Shown: in pieces, positions 1 through 6,135 of the stretch | Layout: each line of letters starts with the position of its first letter | Numbering within the stretch: position 1 is the first letter of the stretch | Origin: Bacteroidales bacterium OttesenSCG-928-B11 | GTDB taxonomy: Bacteria; Bacteroidota; Bacteroidia; Bacteroidales; WCHB1-69 | Direction of reading: 5' to 3' | DNA: 33,734 bases | NCBI GenBank assembly: GCA_030267125.1 | Contig: JAJDJJ010000019.1 | Span: forward strand, 1 to 33,734 | The notes under the pieces: generated by a model | Told to the model about the DNA's origin: nothing | The model's input: only the letters and a program-made list of their open reading frames with translations | The model's database searches: none | Translations under genes and position numbers: made by a program

Positions 1-224
1 ATTTTACACACCGGCGGGTTTGCCTGGGGTGAAATCTCCACTAAGTCAAGTCCCATTTGTTCAGCCAAAGTCAGCCCTTCCCTAAGGGAAATGATTTTCG
101 GCTCAAGATTGTCGCCCACCACGCGGATTATCGGTGCTGTGATAAACTGGTTGATTTTGTGGGCAGCTTCTTTCTTCTGGGGGCCTCCTCTGCGTTGGAA
201 AGGCCTGTTGTTTTGCGTTGCGAT
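1..224 (-). CDS. infC: Translation initiation factor IF-3, N-terminal part, AUC start
   Basis: This is the first ~74 residues of IF-3, which binds the 30S subunit and checks start-codon and initiator-tRNA pairing. The gene continues past the left edge. Reading the minus strand gives the IF-3 N-domain hallmarks: INQFITAPIIRVVGDN, then SLREGLTLAEQMGLDLVEIS, then PQANPPVCK. The frame has a TAG stop at 241-239, and no ATG, GTG or TTG lies between that stop and the conserved region. The only sensible start is ATC at 224-222, which sits 8 bases after an AAGGAG Shine-Dalgarno sequence. A rare AUU/AUC-type start is known for infC in other bacteria, where IF-3 represses its own translation, so this choice fits the family. 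Identity is very likely; the exact start is inferred from the frame. Confidence 0.92.
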   Translation of the reverse strand, partial: MATQNNRPFQRRGGPQKKEAAHKINQFITAPIIRVVGDNLEPKIISLREGLTLAEQMGLDLVEISPQANPPVCK

Positions 225-228
225 ACGT

Positions 229-238
229 TGGTCTCCTT
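229..238 (-). promoter_or_regulatory. Strong ribosome binding site for the AUC-started infC
   Basis: On the minus strand AAAGGAG lies just upstream of the ATC codon at 224-222. Canonical start codons are absent from this frame, and strong SD sequences are uncommon in Bacteroidota. The site is therefore the main evidence for the start position. Confidence 0.7.
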
Positions 239-284
239 TCTAATTGATTAAGTTATAATAACTTTGTTTCTAAAAAATTGGGTG

Positions 285-292
285 CAAAAATA
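285..292 (-). promoter_or_regulatory. Bacteroidota -7 promoter element (infC)
   Basis: TATTTTTG on the minus strand matches the TAnnTTTG -7 consensus of the Bacteroidota primary sigma factor. It would give a leader of about 55 bases before infC. No well-spaced TTTG -33 element is visible. Confidence 0.5.
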
Positions 293-425
293 ATCTTTTT
301 TTTCTAACAAAAATCGCTTCTGCGGATATATTTAATATGACGGCTTCAAATCGGATTAAAATCCCTATTTTTGAAATTGTCAAAAAGCATAAAAACCGGA
401 ACAAATAACAAGGAATGATCAACTT

Positions 426-944
426 ATGGTTCGCAAGAAAGAGGTAGTGAGTTTAGAACAGTTGTATGAAAAGTACAAAAAACCAATATATACATTATGT
501 GTCAAGTTGGCGGGTGCGGGTGACGACGCTGCGGATCTTTACAGCGATACATGGATGCGAGTGGCGGAGAAACAAGGACAAATAGATCACCAACGAAATG
601 TCATAAACTGGATTTATACGATTTGCCTCAATTTGTACCGAAAGTCTTTTGCAAGACCAAAAATTATTGATTCGTATGACGGTTCTGATTCGTTTTTACA
701 AATAAAATCGGAAAACGAAACGACGGATGTCGCTTTCATTAAAAAAGAAAATGCGGAAATTTTGAAAGAAAAATTATCAAAATTAGATGATAAATACAGA
801 GTGCCGCTCATACTCTTCTATTTTAAAGAGTTATCATATAACGATATTTCTGAAATCATGAAACTGCCCCTAAGTACGGTGAAGTTTCGATTAAATCAAG
901 CGAAAAATATTCTTAGAAAAGAAATGGAGGTCTATTTTGAATAG
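426..944 (+). CDS. ECF-type RNA polymerase sigma factor (first operon)
   Basis: The protein has 172 residues with the two-domain layout of ECF sigma factors. Region 2 (about residues 12-80) includes DLYSDTWMRVAE and a NVINWIYTICLNLYR segment. Region 4 (about 113-165) contains the helix-turn-helix SYNDISEIMKLPLSTVKFRL. An AAGGA sequence lies 11 bases before the ATG. Its stop overlaps the start of the next gene by 8 bases, and that gene overlaps a third, so the three genes form one operon with a small membrane protein that could be its anti-sigma factor. Sequence style (AT-rich codons, SD-led genes) differs from the second ECF operon at 3580 and suggests acquisition from a Firmicutes-like donor. 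The sigma-factor call is secure; its signal and target are unknown. Confidence 0.9.
   Translation: MVRKKEVVSLEQLYEKYKKPIYTLCVKLAGAGDDAADLYSDTWMRVAEKQGQIDHQRNVINWIYTICLNLYRKSFARPKIIDSYDGSDSFLQIKSENETTDVAFIKKENAEILKEKLSKLDDKYRVPLILFYFKELSYNDISEIMKLPLSTVKFRLNQAKNILRKEMEVYFE
926..930 (+). promoter_or_regulatory. RBS that decides a TTG start
   Basis: GGAGG lies inside the 3' end of the sigma-factor gene, 6 bases before the TTG start codon at 937. It supports translation of the downstream gene from TTG. Confidence 0.6.
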
Positions 945-1251
945 TGATTATTTAGACAAGATTTTGAAGGATGAATTACAAGAGGAACTCACGCCGCCGT
1001 TGGCATTGGATTTGGCAACGCAAAGAAAGATGGCCAAAGTCGTTGATGAAAAGACGTACTGGTTAAATGTTTCACTGGCAGTGTTAAGCTTGTTTGTGAC
1101 GTTGACAGAAATAGGCGTTTTGTTGCCCCTGATAGCGTCAAATATTTTAAAAACAGTTTTCATAATGATGAGTGTGAGCGTTGTGACGTTTCTCATACTT
1201 TTTTTCATCATCAATTTAAAATCAAAAAAAGAGAAAGGAGTTTTATCATGA
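937..1251 (+). CDS. Small two-helix membrane protein, putative anti-sigma partner
   Basis: The protein has 104 residues. It has an acidic, soluble N-terminus (LKDELQEELTPPLALDLATQ) and two hydrophobic helices at about residues 43-66 and 69-92, with a basic C-terminal tail. No family is recognised. It starts at TTG, overlaps the sigma gene by 8 bases and overlaps the next gene by 4 (ATGA), so it is translationally coupled to both. Membrane proteins next to ECF sigma factors are often anti-sigma factors, and this is the most likely role here. No zinc-binding HxxxCxxC anti-sigma motif is present, so the role is inferred from context only. Confidence 0.7.
   Translation: MNSDYLDKILKDELQEELTPPLALDLATQRKMAKVVDEKTYWLNVSLAVLSLFVTLTEIGVLLPLIASNILKTVFIMMSVSVVTFLILFFIINLKSKKEKGVLS
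1234..1240 (+). promoter_or_regulatory. Strong ribosome binding site
   Basis: AAAGGAG lies 7 bases before the ATG at 1248. Strong SD sequences are uncommon before native Bacteroidota genes, so this one is informative about the origin of the operon. Confidence 0.55.
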
Positions 1252-1991
1252 ACGAAATGACAATCCCTGTTTTAATACTGCTTTTTGCAGGCTGCCTGAT
1301 CGGTCTATTCTTGATCGTCCGCTGGATCTATTTCGATGCTAAGTCGCGCGGGATCAATCCGTGGCCATGGGTTTTGATAACTTCATTGCTCTCGCCCAAC
1401 TTCATTGGTTTGCTTGTCTATATCTTGGTGCGGCCGGGCAGGGAGGAAAAGGTGAAATGTTCTTCGTGCGAAGCATCTCTACCTAAAACATTCAAGTTTT
1501 GTCCCCAGTGCGGGATGCAAATAAATTTTGCGAATGAGATAAAGACAAAGCCGGTTTCTAATGCCTCGCTCATCGCGGGGGTGGTTCTGTTATTGTTCTT
1601 TATTTTTTCTGTTTTAGCAGGAATTGTCCTGTCGACGACACAAAGTACGGGAAGCAACTTGTCTGTTGCGAAAGAGATGAAGGATAGGAGACGTGCCGTG
1701 CTCCACACCAGTTCCAATTTCGGCAACACTTGGCAAAGCCGGTTTAAAACGCTTAGCGGAACATATAGAGGGAACTTCAAGGTGAAAAACAGCAATGCTG
1801 CAATGTATTATACGAGTGAAATTACTAAAGGGACACTTTTCTTTGAACTATACGACAAAGACGACCAACTGGTCGCAACGTTTCCGTCCGACACTTCCGG
1901 GCAATATTCGAATTTGCGAAAAGGCGAAAAGTACCATGTCAAAGCCATTGCGAATGATGCTGGCGGAAGCTTTCTTGTCGAAGTAAAGTGA
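1248..1991 (+). CDS. Membrane protein with zinc ribbon and C-terminal extracytoplasmic domain
   Basis: The protein has 247 residues. The N-terminus has two helices (about 5-27 and 40-62) resembling the PLD-nuclease N-terminal membrane domain (FDAKSRGINPWPW between them). A zinc ribbon with CxxC...CxxC follows (C71, C74, C85, C88), then a third helix (about 106-130), then a ~110-residue tail. The tail looks like a small beta-rich domain (GNFKVKNSNAAMYYTSEI, LFFELYDKDDQLVATFP). It is the last gene of the ECF operon and overlaps the preceding gene by ATGA. It may be a target or sensor of that system. Zinc-ribbon plus membrane-helix proteins of this style are frequent in Firmicutes. Its function is unknown. 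Confidence 0.8.
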   Translation: MNEMTIPVLILLFAGCLIGLFLIVRWIYFDAKSRGINPWPWVLITSLLSPNFIGLLVYILVRPGREEKVKCSSCEASLPKTFKFCPQCGMQINFANEIKTKPVSNASLIAGVVLLLFFIFSVLAGIVLSTTQSTGSNLSVAKEMKDRRRAVLHTSSNFGNTWQSRFKTLSGTYRGNFKVKNSNAAMYYTSEITKGTLFFELYDKDDQLVATFPSDTSGQYSNLRKGEKYHVKAIANDAGGSFLVEVK

Positions 1992-2027
1992 CTGTCTATG
2001 ACGTCTCAATAAATATTTTCCGCATCA

Positions 2028-2059
2028 TTGTGTTTTTAAGCGAAAAAAATCTATATTTG
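2028..2059 (+). promoter_or_regulatory. Bacteroidota promoter for yceD-rpmF
   Basis: TTG at 2028-2030 and TATATTTG at 2052-2059 are separated by 21 bases, matching the -33/-7 layout of Bacteroidota promoters. It is the best-formed promoter in the window. The expected leader before the GTG at 2079 is only about 13 bases. Confidence 0.7.
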
Positions 2060-2078
2060 CACCCCAAAATTTACGCAT

Positions 2079-2618
2079 GTGAATTTGAAGCAAAAAAGAG
2101 ACGAGTTTAGATTGAGGATTGCCGGAATTGCGCTTGGAACTCACAAATTTTCAATAGATTGCGATAGAACGTTCTTTGAAATGGCTGAGATTGCCACGCT
2201 GGAAGAAGGGCTGCTGAAACTGGAAATTGAGATGATCAGAAATGAAACAATGATCGATCTTTTCTTCCATTTTTCAGGTAATGTGACCACTTCCTGCCAT
2301 CGTTGTCTCGACCCTTACACCTTCGATTTGGAAATTGAAGAGCAGTTGATGGTCAAGTTAGTGCCCTTTGTAGAGGATGCTTTCGATAATGATGAGATGT
2401 GGGTTGTCAATGAAAATGAGTACGAGTTAGATGTCTTTCACTTTGTATATGAAACGATCATGCTTTCGCTGCCCATGCAGATTACCCATCCGGATAACCC
2501 TGACGGTACATCGTCCTGCAATCCCGATGCCTTAGAACGCTTGGAAAAACTCTCGCAAAAAGAGGAAACAGAACACGATCCCCGATGGGATGCACTTAGA
2601 GATATAAAACAAGATTAA
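2079..2618 (+). CDS. yceD: YceD/DUF177 family protein
   Basis: The protein has 179 residues with the DUF177 core: VTTSCHRCLDPYTFDLEIEEQL with the CxxC pair at C73 and C76, and an acidic C-terminal region. This family is almost always encoded just before rpmF, as here (20 bases upstream). It has been linked to 23S rRNA maturation or accumulation in bacteria and plants, but its mechanism is not settled. The start is GTG at 2079. The nearby ATG at 2077 is out of frame and runs straight into TGA. A well-formed promoter lies just upstream. Confidence 0.88.
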   Translation: MNLKQKRDEFRLRIAGIALGTHKFSIDCDRTFFEMAEIATLEEGLLKLEIEMIRNETMIDLFFHFSGNVTTSCHRCLDPYTFDLEIEEQLMVKLVPFVEDAFDNDEMWVVNENEYELDVFHFVYETIMLSLPMQITHPDNPDGTSSCNPDALERLEKLSQKEETEHDPRWDALRDIKQD

Positions 2619-2638
2619 CATAATAAAAAAGAATAGCT

Positions 2639-2827
2639 ATGCCTAATCCAAAAAGACGCCACTCTTCAACGAGAAGAGATAAAAGAAGATCACACGATTT
2701 TATCGTGGCACCGCAACTCACCGTTTGCAGCCACTGCGGAGCCGCTATCCTTCCCCATAGAATCTGCCCCGAGTGCGGATACTATAGAGGAAAACAAGCC
2801 ATCGAAATTTCAGGATCTGAATTATAA
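2639..2827 (+). CDS. rpmF: 50S ribosomal protein L32
   Basis: The protein has 62 residues with the L32 start MPNPKRRHSSTRRDKRRSHD and a C-terminal zinc-ribbon form (CSHCG...CPECG). This is the C+ type, which binds zinc. It is co-transcribed with yceD, 20 bases apart. The fatty-acid genes plsX and fabH, which often follow rpmF, are absent; a terminator and rdgB follow instead. Confidence 0.96.
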   Translation: MPNPKRRHSSTRRDKRRSHDFIVAPQLTVCSHCGAAILPHRICPECGYYRGKQAIEISGSEL

Positions 2828-2857
2828 CCCAAATAATAATTCCAAAAAAACCTATAA

Positions 2858-2888
2858 GGAGTTGACGTAAAAGCCAACTCCTGTTTTT
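2858..2888 (+). terminator. Rho-independent terminator after rpmF
   Basis: GGAGTTG (2858-2864) pairs with CAACTCC (2875-2881) around a 10-base loop and is followed by a T-tract at 2884-2888. It would end the yceD-rpmF transcript just before rdgB. Confidence 0.75.
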
Positions 2889-2900
2889 CTATTCCCAAAC

Positions 2901-3476
2901 ATGAACATTATCTTTGCCACGCATAACCAACATAAAACCGAAGAGGTACGCCAAATCGCAGGTAACAAATTTACGATCCTCAACTTGCATGACATCGGAT
3001 GCCGTGATGATATTCCTGAAACCGCAGACACGCTGCAAGGAAATGCATTGCAAAAAGCACAGTATGTGGTCGATAAGTTTGGGATAGATTGCTTTGCAGA
3101 CGATACCGGACTGGAGATCGAAGCATTGAACGGCGCACCCGGTGTCTACTCCGCGCGCTATGCCGGTGCCGCCTGTAATTTTCAAGACAATCTGGAGAAA
3201 GTGCTCCGAGAGATGGAGGGAGTCGAAAATCGGAGAGCTTGCTTCAAAACCGTGATCGCACTAATCCTTAATGGTAAACAACATTTCTTCGAAGGCCGCA
3301 TCGACGGCATCATTACTGCCGCCCCCCGCGGTACCAACGGCTTCGGTTATGATCCCATCTTCCAACCCGATGGTTACGAAAAAACTTTCGCCCAGATGAC
3401 CGATGACGAGAAAAACAAAATTAGTCACCGTGGAATCGCAACGGAAAAACTGATGGCGTTGATGACTAATATTTAA
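2901..3476 (+). CDS. rdgB: RdgB/HAM1 non-canonical purine NTP pyrophosphatase
   Basis: The protein has 191 residues and hydrolyses ITP, dITP and XTP to monophosphates, keeping deaminated purines out of nucleic acids. Visible family motifs are the N-terminal FATHNQHKTEEV, the FADDTGLEIEALNGAPGVYSARYAG block with catalytic and metal-binding D67/D68, GFGYDPIF (148-154) and SHRG (175-178). Length is normal for the family. It stands alone between a terminator and the second ECF operon. Confidence 0.95.
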   Translation: MNIIFATHNQHKTEEVRQIAGNKFTILNLHDIGCRDDIPETADTLQGNALQKAQYVVDKFGIDCFADDTGLEIEALNGAPGVYSARYAGAACNFQDNLEKVLREMEGVENRRACFKTVIALILNGKQHFFEGRIDGIITAAPRGTNGFGYDPIFQPDGYEKTFAQMTDDEKNKISHRGIATEKLMALMTNI

Positions 3477-3579
3477 TTGGTTAGCATTTAGCATTTACGT
3501 ATTTCCCTTCTTTTTATTCAACGCTAATAAAATTAATCCTTGATTTTGTTATATTTTTTCTTGAATTTCGTCCCCCTTT

Positions 3580-4083
3580 ATGATGAAGATTGAGCAATTT
3601 CAAGAGATAGTTCGACAAATCCGTCCCAAGTTGGTCGCGTATGCCAACCGGCTCACCAAATATGGTGATGAAGCGGAGGATTTGGTGCAAGAGGTGCTTA
3701 TCCGGCTTTGGCTGTCTCGCGAACAGTTGGAGAAATACGAAAATATGGAAGCAGTGGCGATGAAGGCGCTGAAAAACAAAATGATCGATGAGTTCCGCAA
3801 AAAGAAGATCGAAAGTGAGCAGCTGAATAACCAGCAGATTGAAGGAAAATCACCCGACGGACTGCAAACATTGGAAACCAAAGAGAAGCTGCAGTTGCTC
3901 ATTGCGACCATTGAAAAATTGCCCAATCTACAACGTATGATCATCAAACTCAAAGATGTGGAAGGCTACGAAGTGGAGGAGATCGCAATGATTACACAAA
4001 CATCCCAAGAGTCGGTGAGGATGAACCTGAGCCGGGCCAGGAAAAGAGTCAGGGAACTATTTATACCGAAAAATATTGAATGA
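3580..4083 (+). CDS. ECF-type RNA polymerase sigma factor (second operon)
   Basis: The protein has 167 residues. Region 2 is at about 7-75 (RLTKYGDEAEDLVQEVLIRLWLS) and region 4 at about 110-160 (EGYEVEEIAMITQTSQESVRMNLSRARKRV). Two ATG codons lie in tandem at 3580 and 3583 and either could be the start. It overlaps the next gene by ATGA. The operon layout of sigma factor, small one-helix protein, DUF6108-like protein and outer-membrane barrel is one I associate with Bacteroidales and suggests control of an envelope function. The effector signal is unknown. Confidence 0.92.
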   Translation: MMKIEQFQEIVRQIRPKLVAYANRLTKYGDEAEDLVQEVLIRLWLSREQLEKYENMEAVAMKALKNKMIDEFRKKKIESEQLNNQQIEGKSPDGLQTLETKEKLQLLIATIEKLPNLQRMIIKLKDVEGYEVEEIAMITQTSQESVRMNLSRARKRVRELFIPKNIE

Positions 4084-4583
4084 CTGCCATGGAAACGAAT
4101 CATGATTTTATAAAAAAGCTGATAAACAGTTATTTCGATGGGAAAACTACTTCCGCAGAAGAAATGCTCATTCGTGATTACTTCCGGTTGGGAGATATTG
4201 CACCGGATTTGTTGTCCTACCAAGCGCTGTTTGTCACTATGAGCGATCTGGCAGGGTTTTCAGGTTTGCTCGAAAATGAGGCGTTGCAGCTTGATGGCGA
4301 TAGCCTTGACTTAGATGACCCTATTCATCCACAAAAAAACATACATAAATACTTTTTTCGAATCGGGACTGCGTTGGCGGGTGTTGCGGCTTCAGTGCTC
4401 TTAATCTTCATGCTTTTCAAGCCGCAACCATCTGTCAACTATGTCATGATTGATGGCATTAAATATACAGATAAAGAGATGGTCGCAAACGCACTCGAAA
4501 CCTCTGTCGAAAATGTCAAATTCGACTTTGCGGAGATTTTTTCCGACTTGGATGATTTAGAACTGGAATTAGACGATTTATAA
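4080..4583 (+). CDS. Single-pass membrane protein, putative anti-sigma factor
   Basis: The protein has 167 residues. A soluble N-terminal part (NHDFIKKLINSYFDGKTTSAEEML, typical of small Bacteroidota anti-sigma-like proteins) is followed by one transmembrane helix at about 93-113. An acidic periplasmic tail ends in DLDDLELELDDL. Its start overlaps the sigma-factor stop by 4 bases. Position, topology and coupling argue for an anti-sigma or modulator role. No enzymatic motif is seen. Confidence 0.78.
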   Translation: MTAMETNHDFIKKLINSYFDGKTTSAEEMLIRDYFRLGDIAPDLLSYQALFVTMSDLAGFSGLLENEALQLDGDSLDLDDPIHPQKNIHKYFFRIGTALAGVAASVLLIFMLFKPQPSVNYVMIDGIKYTDKEMVANALETSVENVKFDFAEIFSDLDDLELELDDL

Positions 4584-4593
4584 GAGATATACT

Positions 4594-5052
4594 ATGAATA
4601 ATAATAGCAAAAACATGATAGCGCTGAGAGCAGGGATCACCTTGTTGATGCTGGTTTTCCTCACGGCTTCACAATGCCGGGCGGGAAAAGATCCGGAAAT
4701 CCTCAAGATTTTCGACAAATACGGCAACAAACAAGGGGTCACGATGCTCGAAATTTCGGATGATCTTATGAAAAACTACCATGTGAGAATTTTTAAAAGC
4801 ATCATTTTTGAAGACGGTCGGAAAGCATTGACCGATATCCGAAAAGCGATTGATATAGATAAGGTGAATGCAAAAAAAATCAAAGAATCGAAACAAGACG
4901 GCTTGTTAATTTCGGGCTATTATCGACTGAAAACAGAGAATGACAACCTGAATAGATATCTTATCTTTAAAATAGGGAAAAATAACAGAACCACATTGGT
5001 TTATATCGAAGGAGAGCTCACGCCGGAGGAGTTGGTGGAACTGCTGAAATGA
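4594..5052 (+). CDS. DUF6108/DUF4252-like exported protein
   Basis: The protein has 152 residues with a signal peptide (hydrophobic stretch about 9-27, possible cleavage near the RAG segment). The mature part carries IFDKYGNKQGVTMLEISDDL, KSIIFEDGRKALTDIRKAI and TTLVYIEGELTPEELVELLK. This layout resembles the Bacteroidales families DUF6108 and DUF4252, which tend to sit beside ECF sigma factors. The assignment is from memory of these families, not from a search. The cysteine near the signal end (QCRAG) could instead be a weak lipoprotein site. It lies 10 bases after the putative anti-sigma gene. Confidence 0.72.
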   Translation: MNNNSKNMIALRAGITLLMLVFLTASQCRAGKDPEILKIFDKYGNKQGVTMLEISDDLMKNYHVRIFKSIIFEDGRKALTDIRKAIDIDKVNAKKIKESKQDGLLISGYYRLKTENDNLNRYLIFKIGKNNRTTLVYIEGELTPEELVELLK

Positions 5053-5140
5053 TGATTGGCATTCAATGAGATAAAGAACAAGCGAATTGTAAAATTATTA
5101 TTTTCAAATTTCAAATCGGAACAACAAAAACAACAACAAT

Positions 5141-6019
5141 ATGAAGAAATTAGCACTGTCAATTATCGTTTTATTTAGCGTTGCGTTGGTGAATGCGCAA
5201 AATGACACAACCTTTTACTACAAGGAACATCAAGTCGTGATTACAGATGAAAATGGAGAGATTAAGGTGAAGGTATCCAACTCGCAATTGGATTCGTCGG
5301 AGGTTTTGCTTTTTGAAGGTACCTACGGAGAAGAGTACTCCTCGGAGGTGAGCGTCAACTTTTCATTTCAGAAGATGATTCCCAACAAGAAAAAGAAAAA
5401 GAGGCTTTATCCTCACTCCGGTGGTTTGTCAATCGGTTTTTCTAATTTGGCTACCCGCGATTTGAATATAGGGAATATGCCGGATGCACAACTCAAATAC
5501 AACTCTTACGAACTTGGTTTTCAAATTGGCACATTGAATGCTCCGATTGCCACGCAGTACGGTTGGCTCTTTTTTAGCGGTATTGGCTTGCGCTATCACC
5601 AATACAATGCCGATTTCAACACGGCGTTCAAAGTGGTGGACAATTATACGCGCCAAGTTCCGGGAGAAGATGTTAAATACAAAAGATCAAAAATAGGCAC
5701 TTGGTATGTGACCGTCCCTTTTATGTTTGAATGGCAGAAAAAAATAGGGAAAAGATCCTTTTATTGCCAATTTGGGGCGGAAGCCGGTATCCTGTTTTAT
5801 TCTAAATCGAAAGTGAAATATTTTAATGAAGAAGGGAAAAAAGTCAAAGAGACGTATGGCAGAGGACTAAATATTAATCCACTTACTGTAGACGCTCGCG
5901 TTGGGATCGGTATTGGTGACTTCGGCTTATATGCCCGTTATGGTTTGGTTCATCTTTTCCGTCAAGACCGTGGTGCCCGAGTGATTCCCGTTGCTGCTGG
6001 ATTTGTGTTTAATTTCTAA
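5141..6019 (+). CDS. Outer-membrane beta-barrel protein
   Basis: The protein has 292 residues with a signal peptide (MKKLALSIIVLFSVALVNAQ). After a ~75-residue N-terminal region and a lysine-rich patch (NKKKKKRLYP) come alternating amphipathic strands: GGLSIGFSNLA, YELGFQIGTL, WLFFSGIGLRYHQYN, GTWYVTVPFMFEWQKK, RSFYCQFGAEAGILF. The protein ends in the aromatic pattern AAGFVFNF, typical of outer-membrane barrels. It is the last gene of the second ECF operon, 88 bases after the DUF6108-like gene, and may be regulated by it. No substrate can be read from the sequence. Confidence 0.8.
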   Translation: MKKLALSIIVLFSVALVNAQNDTTFYYKEHQVVITDENGEIKVKVSNSQLDSSEVLLFEGTYGEEYSSEVSVNFSFQKMIPNKKKKKRLYPHSGGLSIGFSNLATRDLNIGNMPDAQLKYNSYELGFQIGTLNAPIATQYGWLFFSGIGLRYHQYNADFNTAFKVVDNYTRQVPGEDVKYKRSKIGTWYVTVPFMFEWQKKIGKRSFYCQFGAEAGILFYSKSKVKYFNEEGKKVKETYGRGLNINPLTVDARVGIGIGDFGLYARYGLVHLFRQDRGARVIPVAAGFVFNF

Positions 6020-6029
6020 TAGAGAGATT

Positions 6030-6066
6030 GAAAATTATATCATTGATATTCAATGATATAATTTTC
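6030..6066. terminator. Perfect 16-bp AT-rich palindrome, possible terminator or operator
   Basis: GAAAATTATATCATTG (6030-6045) is perfectly complementary to 6051-6066, with the 5-base loop ATATT. It sits 10 bases after the outer-membrane gene and 69 bases before the response regulator. The stem is almost all A/T and lacks a clean T-tract, so it could be a weak bidirectional terminator or a protein-binding dyad. Confidence 0.5.
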
Positions 6067-6114
6067 TGTTAAGTTTGTGCAGCAGGGATAAGGTGAAAAT
6101 CCGTTGCGAAACGT

Positions 6115-6122
6115 TATTTTTG
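6115..6122 (+). promoter_or_regulatory. Bacteroidota -7 promoter element (response regulator)
   Basis: TATTTTTG matches TAnnTTTG and ends 13 bases before the ATG at 6136. The transcript would have a leader of only about 7 bases. Confidence 0.5.
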
Positions 6123-6135
6123 CAAAAACATTTTT

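Noticed and set aside
57-251. Plus-strand open frame of 64 codons
   Set aside because: It is antisense to the infC coding region, which has unmistakable IF-3 sequence.
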